Part shown: positions 15,233 to 21,947 of the stretch, one piece after another | Layout: each line of letters begins with the position of its first letter | How positions within the stretch are numbered: the stretch's first letter is position 1 | Origin: Streptomyces mesophilus | GTDB taxonomy: Bacteria; Actinomycetota; Actinomycetes; Streptomycetales; Streptomycetaceae | NCBI RefSeq assembly: GCF_011044995.1 | Contig: NZ_JAAKZW010000029.1 | Location: 1-49,505, forward strand | Length of the DNA: 49,505 bases | Direction of reading: 5' to 3' | Translations under genes and position numbers: made by a program | Notes under the pieces: generated by a model | Told to the model about the DNA's origin: nothing | The model's input: the letters and a program-made list of their open reading frames with translations, nothing else | The model's database searches: none

Positions 15233-15573
15233 CGGCCCGACGCAGGGCCGCCGCAGCCCGCCGCCTGTCCGCCCCCGACGCATCCCGGCCTCCAAACGGC
15301 CCGTGGGTCAGCGCAGAACCAGGCTGGACGACTTGCGAGGTTCACACTCGCGGCGTCATGCCAGGCAGCTCGTGTATGCGCTGTCGGCTGGAGGCGATGA
15401 AGCGGGCCGACCCTGACGGGTGCGCGTGGGCACTGCCGCCCCTCCGCCCTACCGAAGGAGCACGCCCACATGGTGTGGAATCCGATAGCCAGACGCCACC
15501 AGGAGAAGCGGGCCGCCCTGGCAGCGACCACGGCCCGCGCCGTTCTCGCGGAGTGGGCGAAGGTCAGACCTGA
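15229..15573 (+). CDS. Small Cys-containing element protein (up to 114 aa)
   Basis: The frame starts at GTG in a GTGA overlap with the TerS-like gene. The first 70 residues look protein-like and contain TCEVHTRGVMPGSSCMRCRL, a possible zinc-binding cluster. The last third overlaps the MuF-like gene by 104 nt in another frame and has weak coding character, so the true end may have been altered by a frameshift. No family is recognised. Confidence 0.42.
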   Translation: MTARRRAAAARRLSAPDASRPPNGPWVSAEPGWTTCEVHTRGVMPGSSCMRCRLEAMKRADPDGCAWALPPLRPTEGARPHGVESDSQTPPGEAGRPGSDHGPRRSRGVGEGQT

Positions 15574-16378
15574 GTCCGTGGCGGCGGACTGGGCCCGCCT
15601 GCTCCCCAAGGTCACGGCCTACGTGCAAGCTGGCCAACTCCACGCCGCTGAAGGCTCGGACACATTCATGCGTGAACTCCTGGGGCCCGAAGCTGAGGGC
15701 GCCCCAGAAGTCGACCCTGCCCAGTTCGCCAGCCAGACCCCCGACGGCCGCAACGCCATGAGCCTCTTGGCCCGCGGTGCTCCCACCGCGATCACGGCCC
15801 AGCGTCGGCGTCTCAGCCCCCGTGCCGCAATGGCCCGCGGTGCTGCGTTCCTGGACCTGGTCGTCCGTACGGTCGTCTCGGATACAGGGCGCCAGGCGGA
15901 CCAGGTGGCCATGGTCGCGAATAAGGGCGTGCGCGCGTACGTGCGCGTGGTGGAGCTGCCCGCGTGCTCGCGCTGCATCATCCTTGCCGGCCGCGAATAT
16001 GGCGTCTCCAGCGGCTTCCTGAGGCATCCGCGCTGTGACTGCACGATGGAGCCGGTCACGCGCCGGAACCGCCCGTCTCCGCTGGATGCGGAGGACCTGT
16101 TCGAGTCGATGTCTCCGGAGCAACGTCGGAAGGTGTTCGGCGAGGCAGGCGCGAAGGCCATTGGCGATGGCGCCCGTATCTCCTCCGTCGTGAACGCCCG
16201 CAAGTCCATGGACAAGGTCGAGATGTTCGGCAAGACGGTCCAGGTCACGTACACGGGCACTGGCTCCCGACGTAAGAAGCGTCCTCCGCGCCTCATGCCG
16301 GAGGAGATCTACCGCCTGGCAGGCGACGACCGGGACGAAGCGATCCGGCTTCTCTTCCGAAACGGCTTCCTGCGCTGA
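15470..16378 (+). CDS. MuF-like phage minor head protein
   Basis: This 302-aa protein carries the Mu gpF-type zinc motif: Cys166 and Cys169 in ACSRCIILAG, then His186, Cys189 and Cys191 in RHPRCDC. It is preceded by a helical N-terminal half and followed by a basic tail. MuF proteins sit inside the capsid near the portal and help head assembly or genome ejection. In some phages and satellites they carry C-terminal toxin domains; none is recognised here. AAGGAG lies about 10 nt before the ATG. The portal and major capsid genes that normally accompany it are absent, so it would have to act in heads built by another phage, or be a relic. Confidence 0.8.
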   Translation: MVWNPIARRHQEKRAALAATTARAVLAEWAKVRPESVAADWARLLPKVTAYVQAGQLHAAEGSDTFMRELLGPEAEGAPEVDPAQFASQTPDGRNAMSLLARGAPTAITAQRRRLSPRAAMARGAAFLDLVVRTVVSDTGRQADQVAMVANKGVRAYVRVVELPACSRCIILAGREYGVSSGFLRHPRCDCTMEPVTRRNRPSPLDAEDLFESMSPEQRRKVFGEAGAKAIGDGARISSVVNARKSMDKVEMFGKTVQVTYTGTGSRRKKRPPRLMPEEIYRLAGDDRDEAIRLLFRNGFLR

Positions 16379-16586
16379 CCGCCATGACCGCACGACCGTG
16401 CGCATAGTTGGATGCCGGAGGCAGAACCCCAGGTCAGATGGGGCGGACAGCGCTTGACGTCGCCCTCCTGGACCAACTTCCTGACGCATGCGGCGGTCAC
16501 GCGTCTACCGCAGTCCGGCCAGGCTCCAGGGCTGACCGCTTCCCTGGCCGCCTACGGCCGTTCACGGTGACCGCCTGTCCGGACAC

Positions 16587-16637
16587 ACCGAAGCCCCAGT
16601 GACCGCCTGCCCGCAGGCTGGCCGCTGGGGCTTCGGT
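16587..16637. terminator. Bidirectional terminator between convergent element operons
   Basis: ACCGAAGCCCCAG (16587-16599) pairs perfectly with CTGGGGCTTCGGT (16625-16637), with a second small hairpin (CCTGCCCGCAGG) in the loop. It separates the plus-strand MuF operon from the minus-strand XRE cassette. The rest of 16379-16714 shows no gene. Confidence 0.8.
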
Positions 16638-16714
16638 AGTTGGCCGCACTGACTGTTCAGGCGGCCACCCCAGACACCGCTCTGTCCGCCCCTCCAGGAA
16701 GTGGCCGCGCGGGA

Positions 16715-17563
16715 TTAGTCCCCCAGTTCGTCAATGGCCTTCGTGATCAGCGAGCGAGCATCTCCCCCGTACGCCGCAGCCTTCTGCATGTTCCCAAATG
16801 CCTTGAGGTACAGGGCCACTTCACTGGGCTGAGTCTCCGTGATGGATGCCGCCAGGGTATCTACGTGCACGCGCAGACGGTCAAAAATCGTGAACGTTTC
16901 GAGTGGCCATGCTTGCCGGCTCGCCGTGAACGGGATGATCCCCAGCGAAATCGCTGGCAGCGCCATGACTGACAGCAGGTAACCAAGCTGAGCGGCCATG
17001 ACTTCGGGGTCGCCGATCCGGTATCGGAGTACCGATTCCTCTACCAGGACCGCGAATCGGTGCTCACCTTCTCTGATCACGTGCGATCGGACCATGCGCG
17101 CTGTCACCGCTTCGGACACGTCGTCTGGCGTGCCACGAAATTGCGCGATTGAGGACAGTAGCGCGGTCGCGTAGCCGGGGGTCTGAAAGAAGCCGGGTAC
17201 GACGTTGGACGCGTACACGTGAAATTGCCGTGTCTGCTCGTACAGCGGTACGCCCGACTCTTGCAGACGCTTCAGCCCAGTTCGCTGTAGCCGCTTCCAT
17301 TCGACGTACGCCGCATCTGCCTGCCGGTTGGCAGCGATCAAGTCCCCAGCCTGGTCCGGCACTCCGCATGCGGCGCACCAGGCCCTTATGTCTGCGTCAC
17401 TGGGGGGTGTCTTCGCGTGCTCAATGCGCGACGACTTGGATTCGCTCCAGCTACAGCGGGCAGCCAACTCACGCCCGGTGATACCTGCGTCAAGCCTCAT
17501 GTCCCGCAGTCGACTGGCTACGGCATGCCGGGCTTCATTGGCGCGGCTCGAAGGTGACGACAT
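16715..17563 (-). CDS. XRE-family regulator with DUF5753 domain
   Basis: This 282-aa protein has an N-terminal XRE helix-turn-helix (SRLRDMRLDAGITGRELAAR, then SESKSSRIEH). A C-terminal effector domain follows, with QFHVYASNVVPGFFQTPGYA and AALYLKAF-like segments typical of DUF5753. These Scr1/WhiJ-like regulators are very numerous in Streptomyces and usually pair with a small acidic partner. I place the start at the ATG 17563, because upstream residues are not conserved in character. It is the last gene of a three-gene minus-strand unit and is the best candidate for the element's repressor or lysogeny switch. Confidence 0.88.
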   Translation of the reverse strand: MSSPSSRANEARHAVASRLRDMRLDAGITGRELAARCSWSESKSSRIEHAKTPPSDADIRAWCAACGVPDQAGDLIAANRQADAAYVEWKRLQRTGLKRLQESGVPLYEQTRQFHVYASNVVPGFFQTPGYATALLSSIAQFRGTPDDVSEAVTARMVRSHVIREGEHRFAVLVEESVLRYRIGDPEVMAAQLGYLLSVMALPAISLGIIPFTASRQAWPLETFTIFDRLRVHVDTLAASITETQPSEVALYLKAFGNMQKAAAYGGDARSLITKAIDELGD

Positions 17564-17583
17564 GAGTTGGCTGCCCGATTGCG

Positions 17584-18099
17584 CTAGATCTTGTATTCGC
17601 TGTGCGGAATTGCTCGCTGCCAGATGGTCTCGAAGGCAGAGCCACACAGGTTCAACATCTGTGCGTCTGTGCTTAGTTCATCGGTTACGTGGCTGCCGTC
17701 GCCGGCAAAGTGGTGAATGCGGAGTAGCTTGCCGTCGAAGAGCCAGAAGTCATTGGCCGGCACCAGGAAGCCTCTTGCCTGACTCCGTGGCAACCAACGC
17801 ACGTCTTCACCCGAGGCGACGTTCCCTTGCGTCGTGTCGTACTCCCAGCGGATGTATTCGCTGACAGGCTCCGACACCACACGTGCCCGACGCACAACCA
17901 CGCCCCGTGCGACAGCATCGGCAATCGTCTGGTTGAAGTCATGCCACCAGGAATCGCGATCAGCCCAGTCGACACGTTCCCCACGCCGCCAAGCCTCTAG
18001 ACGCGGGTTAGCTCCGTAGTCGTCGCGCATCTCCAAATGGACAGCGGAACTACGGGTGTTGGCCAGTAGCTCACTAAATGGCGGCACGTTCGACTGCAT
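17584..18099 (-). CDS. DUF6879 family protein
   Basis: This 171-aa protein matches the DUF6879 pattern: aromatic-rich DSWWHDFNQTIADAVARGV, then VVRRARVVSEPVSEYIRWEY, then FWLFDGKLLRIHHFAGDG and a C-terminal AFETIWQRAIPHSEY. Members usually lie next to XRE-DUF5753 regulators and a short protein, as here. Their biochemical role is unknown. It overlaps the preceding 84-aa-type gene by 26 bp and lies 20 nt before the XRE gene, so all three are one operon. A partner or antagonist role toward the regulator is inferred from the repeated association. Confidence 0.85.
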   Translation of the reverse strand: MQSNVPPFSELLANTRSSAVHLEMRDDYGANPRLEAWRRGERVDWADRDSWWHDFNQTIADAVARGVVVRRARVVSEPVSEYIRWEYDTTQGNVASGEDVRWLPRSQARGFLVPANDFWLFDGKLLRIHHFAGDGSHVTDELSTDAQMLNLCGSAFETIWQRAIPHSEYKI

Positions 18100-18325
18100 C
18101 GCACGCTTCCCGGATCATCGGCACCATGCGTGCCGGAATCCTGATGACTTCTTCGCTGTCTGGGATGGGACCATTGGCCGGAGTGTTGGACTCACAAGCC
18201 GCCCGAAGTTCAGGGCTGACCTTCCACCCTTGCAAGACCAGTTCTCGCGCTTCTTCGTCCGCCCAGACGGTAGGGCAGTGATCGCGGTCGGTGTCCGGGT
18301 CAATCCCCACGAACCGTAAAGCCAT
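18074..18325 (-). CDS. Small partner protein of the XRE/DUF6879 cassette (83 aa)
   Basis: This 83-aa protein begins MALRFVGIDPDTDRDHCPTV, continues VWADEEARELVLQGWKV and ends RIPARMVPMIREACDAVERA. I recall the same pattern heading other actinobacterial XRE-DUF5753/DUF6879 cassettes. The ATG at 18325 has AGGGAGAG upstream. It is the first gene of the unit, facing the divergent promoter region with GTGCAAG repeats. By analogy with DUF397 partners it may modulate the regulator, but no function has been shown to my knowledge. Confidence 0.8.
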   Translation of the reverse strand: MALRFVGIDPDTDRDHCPTVWADEEARELVLQGWKVSPELRAACESNTPANGPIPDSEEVIRIPARMVPMIREACDAVERAAI

Positions 18326-18346
18326 GGCAACTCTCCCTGCGCTCAG

Positions 18347-18435
18347 CTTGCACGGATTTGCGTCAGACCATCGTCCCGTCTCGCTGTGAGCAGTCAAGAG
18401 CGCCTGAGAGAAAGTGGCGTGCAAGCCTGTGCAAG
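18347..18435. promoter_or_regulatory. Divergent control region with three GTGCAAG boxes
   Basis: GTGCAAG occurs at 18419-18425 and 18429-18435, exactly 10 bp apart, and inverted (CTTGCAC) at 18347-18353. The boxes lie between the start codons of the minus-strand cassette (18325) and the plus-strand right-end genes (18510). One helical turn between two boxes suggests cooperative binding, probably by the XRE protein. Confidence 0.55.
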
Positions 18436-18509
18436 TTTGTCGCGCTGGCCCCTCCCCCGGTCGTTCACTGCTCGTTAGGAGACGACAGTGACGCGAGGGG
18501 ACCGCAAGC

Positions 18510-18692
18510 ATGCCGACTACAGGCGAAACCGACGAGTACACGACGTACGCGCCCAGTGGGCACCGTTGCGCAAAGTGCGAGGGGAAGCTCAAGCCGTTCG
18601 TTCCTGTGCGCCGCTCACAGGTCGAACGACAGTCGGGCCCACCTCAGGTGAAGTACCGGCACTTCGAGTGCATCGAAGGAGGCAACGAGTGA
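18510..18692 (+). CDS. Small Cys-containing element protein (60 aa)
   Basis: This 60-aa protein contains HRCAKCEGKLKPF and a later RHFECIEGG, which suggests a small zinc-binding domain. GAGGGG precedes the ATG by about 10 nt. It is coupled by a GTGA overlap to the next gene. It lies divergent from the regulatory cassette at the right end of the element, a place where excision or immunity genes often sit. A directionality-factor role can be proposed but is not supported by a recognised motif. Confidence 0.68.
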   Translation: MPTTGETDEYTTYAPSGHRCAKCEGKLKPFVPVRRSQVERQSGPPQVKYRHFECIEGGNE

Positions 18693-18940
18693 TCTCCGTT
18701 GCCGCGCACAAGAGCACTCGTGCCGAGGCTGAACACGTGGCTGCGCTCCTTCGCGCCGCACTCGTCAGCGCTGGAGTAGCCGAGAAAGACGTACAGCACA
18801 TTCACGCGCAGGTAACCGCCTCAGGCCGCGCGTACGTAGAGCTGGGCTCGCTGCGGCTCAGCGCTGCGGAGAAGCTACTCAGGGCACTGCCGCTGACTCC
18901 CCCCTCGTATCCAGCCTTGCCCGCGGAGCCCTTCGGCTGA
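18689..18940 (+). CDS. Small element protein of unknown function (83 aa)
   Basis: This 83-aa protein starts at GTG with AAGGAGG about 7 nt upstream. It has two helices (TRAEAEHVAALLRAALVSAG and SAAEKLLRALPL) around a beta-like ASGRAYVELGSLRL. No family is recognised. It forms a two-gene unit with the preceding Cys-containing protein, and is followed by a run of strong RNA hairpins before attR. Confidence 0.65.
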   Translation: MISVAAHKSTRAEAEHVAALLRAALVSAGVAEKDVQHIHAQVTASGRAYVELGSLRLSAAEKLLRALPLTPPSYPALPAEPFG

Positions 18941-19101
18941 CCCCAATCTCCGGACCACTGAGCGACGGCGAGTAAGACAGCTCAGCGGTTCGGACGGCGA
19001 CGCTCCCGACCGGGATAAGCCCTGTGCTCAGGCACTCCGCCCCGGTCCGCCCATTGGCTTGGGTGCCGTCTCGGTTCCAGACGGTGAGGGCGTAGCCACA
19101 A

Positions 19102-19140
19102 GCCCCGCTTACGCGTTCGACTCTCTGGCGTAAGCGGGGC
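19102..19140 (+). terminator. Perfect 13-bp hairpin near the right end of the element
   Basis: GCCCCGCTTACGC (19102-19114) pairs with GCGTAAGCGGGGC (19128-19140). The 13-nt loop contains TTCGACT, and AACCA follows the stem, which superficially resembles a tRNA acceptor/T-arm minihelix. There is no T-tract, so it may be an RNA structure instead of a terminator. Confidence 0.6.
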
Positions 19141-19155
19141 AACCAACTCCGGTAC

Positions 19156-19205
19156 CCCGGTAAGGCTCACTGACAAAGTGGTCCCGTCCCAACTGGGCTA
19201 CCGGG
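19156..19205 (+). ncRNA. Candidate structured RNA segment before attR
   Basis: CCCGGTA (19156-19162) pairs with TACCGGG (19199-19205) and encloses two small stems (CACT-GACAA-AGTG and CCCA-AC-TGGG), giving a three-way-junction shape. It is flanked by the hairpin at 19102-19140 and the terminator at 19207-19245. It could be the 3' part of a small RNA or just a terminator cluster. No promoter was identified. The remainder of 18941-19232 contains no gene. Confidence 0.3.
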
Positions 19206-19206
19206 C

Positions 19207-19249
19207 AAGCCCCGTTCGCGTCCCTCTGTGGCGTGAACGGGGCTTCTTC
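19207..19249 (+). terminator. Rho-independent terminator at the right end of the element
   Basis: AAGCCCCGTTC (19207-19217) pairs with GAACGGGGCTT (19235-19245), extended by a short GC stem, and CTTCA follows. It would stop element transcripts before they enter the 3' half of the radical SAM gene. Confidence 0.75.
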
Positions 19250-19278
19250 ATGCTGTGAGTCTCTTTACTACGCCTGCG
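19249..19278. other. attR: right junction of the element
   Basis: The arm CATGCTGTGAGTCT (19249-19262) is the exact reverse complement of the left arm at 9844-9857. The core ACGCCTGCG (19270-19278) matches that at 9825-9833. Host coding sequence resumes at the core in the correct frame, with the cysteine codon TGC at 19275-19277. Confidence 0.82.
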
Positions 19279-20114
19279 TGTACTGCTTCGCGCGCAAGAC
19301 GCACAGCTACCTCGACCTCGACACCGGCCTCGGTTTCGACTCGCAGATCGTGGTCAAGGTGAACGCCCCCGAGCTCCTGCGCCGCAAGCTCGCCGACCGC
19401 CGCTGGCAGGGCGAGCACATCGCCATGGGGACGAATGTCGACTGCTACCAGCGGGCGGAGGGACGGTACCGGCTCATGCCGGGCATCATCTCCGCGCTGC
19501 GCGACTACGCGAACCCCTTCTCGATCCTCACCAAGGGCACGCTGATCCTGCGCGACCTCGACCTGCTGCGGCAGGCCGCCGAGGTGACCGAGGTCGGCGT
19601 CTCCGTCTCGGTCGGCTTCACCGACCAGACGCTGTGGCGCACGGTCGAACCCGGCACGCCCGCACCCGAGCGCCGCCTCGACGTCGTCCGCACCCTCACC
19701 GAGCACGGCATCGGCTGCGGCGTCCTCATGGCCCCGGTCATCCCGTTCCTCGGCGACTCCCCCGAGCAGCTCCGCGCGACCGTACGGGCGATCGCCGCCG
19801 CCGGCGCCACCTCCGTCACACCCCTCGTGCTGCATCTGCGCCCGGGCGCCCGCGAGTGGTTCATGGACTGGCTCGCCGGCCATCACCCCCATCTCGTACG
19901 GCGATACGAGCGGTTGTACGCGGAGGGGGCTTACGCACCGAAGTGGTACCAGCGGCGGATCACCCGCCATGTGCACGAACTGGCAACGGAGTTCGGAATC
20001 GGTCCGTCCTCGCCGGGCAGGGCCCGCCGCATCGAACGGCCCGCGACGGATGCACTGCCCCGGGTGCCTCAGCAGCCCCTGGCCCAAGAACCGACGCAGC
20101 TAACCCTCCTTTGA
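19270..20114 (+). pseudogene. 3' part of the split SplB/Rv2578c-type radical SAM gene
   Basis: This fragment encodes the remaining ~280 residues of the radical SAM protein, starting ACVYCFARKTH with the second and third cluster cysteines. The body includes MGTNVDCYQRAEGRYRLMPG and VTEVGVSVSVGFTD, as in SplB-type proteins. It ends in a Pro-rich tail. The in-frame GTG at 19233 lies inside a terminator stem without a ribosome binding site, so it is probably not translated alone. Fused to 9620-9832 it would make a 349-aa protein, close to the ~340 aa I recall for Rv2578c. No frameshift or internal stop is present, so the gene can be restored by excision. Confidence 0.88.
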
Positions 20115-20259
20115 CCGTTTCCCCTCGATTCGGTCAACTCCCAACAGAATCTGTCCTTCCGGGATCCGTTTCCGGGACGATGCGGCGTGGGCTGTGGCAT
20201 GCACAGTCCGAAAGCCCGGCCGCGGACAGCGGTCCGGATCCTCCGCATCGGGAGGTCAG

Positions 20260-21846
20260 ATGAGAAAACGGACAGTGGCATTGTGCGGTGTCGCCGCCGT
20301 GCTGGGGGGACTGCTGAGCGCGGTCCCGTCGGCCGCGGGCACGCCGGCGGCCGACCGGGCCCCGACGGCGCGCACCACCCTCAAGTGGAAGGGCTGCGCC
20401 ACCGAGAACTACCCGACGCTGCAGTGCACTTCGCTCAAGGTTCCGCTCGACCACGCGAAACCGGGCGGCAAGAAGATCACCCTCGCCCTCTCGCGGGTGC
20501 CGCACACTTCCTCCGCGAAGGCGTACCAGGGACCGCTCCTCGTCAACCCCGGCGGCCCTGGCGGCAGCGGTCTGACGCTGGCCGGATTCGTGGCCGGTTC
20601 GCTGCCGAAGAAGGTCGCCGGAACCTACGACGTGATCGGCTTCGATCCGCGCGGGGTCGGCAAGAGCGAGCCCGCGCTGAACTGCCGGCCGGGGCACTTC
20701 GCACCGGTCAGGCCCGACACCGTCCCGTCCTCGCACAGCATCGAGCAGGCCAATCTGAAGCGTGCGAAGGCCTTCGCGGACGCCTGCGGCAAGAAGTACG
20801 GCTCGCTGCTGCGGTACATCGACACGGTCAGTGCCGTGCGCGACATGGACGCGATCCGTCAGGGGCTCGGCGCCAAGAAGATCAACTACTTCGGCTATTC
20901 GTACGGCACTTACCTGGGCGCGGTGTACGCGAAGTTCTACCCGGAGCGGGTGCGCCGTGCGGTCCTCGACTCGATCGTCGATCCGACGGGTGTCTGGTAC
21001 CGGGACAACATCGACCAGGACTACGCCTTCGACGCCCGCCACAAGGCGTTCTCGGCGTGGGTGGCCAAGCATGACGCCACGTACAAGCTGGGCAAGGACC
21101 CTGCGAAGATCGAGGCCAAGTGGTACGCGATGCGCGCGGCCCTGGCGAAGAAGCCGGCCGGCAACAAGGTGGGCGCGAGCGAGCTCGAGGACACCTTCAT
21201 CCCCGGCGGCTACTACAACGGCTACTGGCCGTACCTGGCCGAGGCGTTCGCGGCGTTCGTGAACGACAAGGACGACGCGCCGCTGATCGAGGCGTATGAG
21301 AACTTCGCCGCCGTCGACGCGGATGGCGACAACGGGTACTCCGTGTACGCGGCGGTGCAGTGCCGTGATGCCTGGTGGCCTCGTGACTGGGGGCAGTGGC
21401 GGCACGACATGTGGAAGGCGCACGACAAGGCACCGTTCATGGCGTGGAACAACGCCTGGTACAACGCCCCTTGTGCGTTCTGGCCCACGAAGCCGCTGAG
21501 CCCGCCGGACGTCTCCAACTCCAAGCTGCCGCCGGTGCTGCTCTTCCAGGCCACGGACGATGCGGCGACTCCGTACGAGGGCGGTCTCGTCGTGCACCGC
21601 AAGCTGCACGGGTCGAGCCTGGTCGTCGAGCAGGGTGGCGGCAACCACGGGATCACGCTGAGCGGTAACGCGTGCCTGGACAAGTACCTGGCGGATTACC
21701 TTGCTTCGGGGAAGGTGCCGCGAGGCAGCGGTGAGGTCGACGCGACCTGTGAGCGGCTGCCGGATCCGGAGCCCGAGGCGCCGGCGGCTGCCTCGTCCTC
21801 CGGCGGCGGGGCGACCTTGCACGGCTTGCTGGGGTACAGGTCCTGA
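20260..21846 (+). CDS. Secreted S33 tripeptidyl aminopeptidase (alpha/beta hydrolase)
   Basis: This 528-aa exported serine hydrolase starts at ATG 20260 with GGGAGG upstream; earlier in-frame starts lack one. The signal peptide (RKRTVALCGVAAVLGGLL) ends near SAAG. Family motifs are in order: LVNPGGPGGSG oxyanion region, FDPRGVGKSEP, nucleophile GYSYGTYLG, catalytic Asp in LLFQATDDAATP and His in GGGNHGITL. A TAP-like C-terminal domain follows. Streptomyces members (SlpD/SlpE, Tap) release tripeptides from extracellular protein and act on the mycelial surface. Its stop codon is part of a short tandem repeat, followed by a hairpin terminator. The gap 20115-20259 contains only TTGACCG/CGGTCAA inverted repeats (20111-20137). 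Confidence 0.93.
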   Translation: MRKRTVALCGVAAVLGGLLSAVPSAAGTPAADRAPTARTTLKWKGCATENYPTLQCTSLKVPLDHAKPGGKKITLALSRVPHTSSAKAYQGPLLVNPGGPGGSGLTLAGFVAGSLPKKVAGTYDVIGFDPRGVGKSEPALNCRPGHFAPVRPDTVPSSHSIEQANLKRAKAFADACGKKYGSLLRYIDTVSAVRDMDAIRQGLGAKKINYFGYSYGTYLGAVYAKFYPERVRRAVLDSIVDPTGVWYRDNIDQDYAFDARHKAFSAWVAKHDATYKLGKDPAKIEAKWYAMRAALAKKPAGNKVGASELEDTFIPGGYYNGYWPYLAEAFAAFVNDKDDAPLIEAYENFAAVDADGDNGYSVYAAVQCRDAWWPRDWGQWRHDMWKAHDKAPFMAWNNAWYNAPCAFWPTKPLSPPDVSNSKLPPVLLFQATDDAATPYEGGLVVHRKLHGSSLVVEQGGGNHGITLSGNACLDKYLADYLASGKVPRGSGEVDATCERLPDPEPEAPAAASSSGGGATLHGLLGYRS

Positions 21847-21859
21847 GGGTCCTGAGGTG

Positions 21860-21916
21860 AAAGGTGGGGTGGGGTGCGCCCTGTGGCGGATGCGCCCTGT
21901 GGCGGGCCCCACCTTT
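21860..21916 (+). terminator. Terminator after the S33 peptidase, with a duplicated loop
   Basis: AAAGGTGGGG (21860-21869) pairs perfectly with CCCCACCTTT (21907-21916). The loop contains TGCGCCCTGTGGCGG twice (21875-21889 and 21891-21905). Just before it, GGTCCTGAGG is repeated at 21839 and 21848, and the first copy holds the stop codon of the gene. Confidence 0.75.
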
Positions 21917-21947
21917 CCCGTACGGATCGGCGGCTTAGGGTGCGCGC

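Larger units (their letters stand above)
9825..19278 (+). mobile_element. 9,445-bp serine-integrase element in the radical SAM gene
   Basis: The element is delimited by a shared 9-bp core, ACGCCTGCG (9825-9833 and 19270-19278), and by 14-bp perfect inverted repeats just inside each end (9844-9857 and 19249-19262). It carries a large serine integrase, about six small unknown or weakly assigned genes on the plus strand, a 246-aa helical protein, an HNH protein, a TerS-like protein, a MuF-like head protein, a divergent three-gene regulatory cassette and two small right-end genes. There is no large terminase, portal, major capsid, tail, lysis or replication gene and no FtsK/Tra gene, so it is neither a full prophage nor an AICE. 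Genes are tightly packed with several 4-bp overlaps, which argues against random decay. Confidence 0.9.

Noticed and set aside
18960..19250. tRNA gene or tRNA-like attachment site at the right end of the element
   Set aside because: Fragments resemble a D-arm (GCTCAGCGGTT) and a T-loop (TTCGACT followed later by ACCA), but no arrangement on either strand gives a full cloverleaf with an acceptor stem, anticodon stem and T-stem in register. The attachment site is explained by the protein-coding core instead.
9825..19278. Actinomycete integrative and conjugative element (AICE)
   Set aside because: No RepSA/RepAM-type replication protein, no FtsK/TraB translocase and no Spd genes are present, and the integrase is a serine type in a protein gene rather than a tyrosine type at a tRNA.
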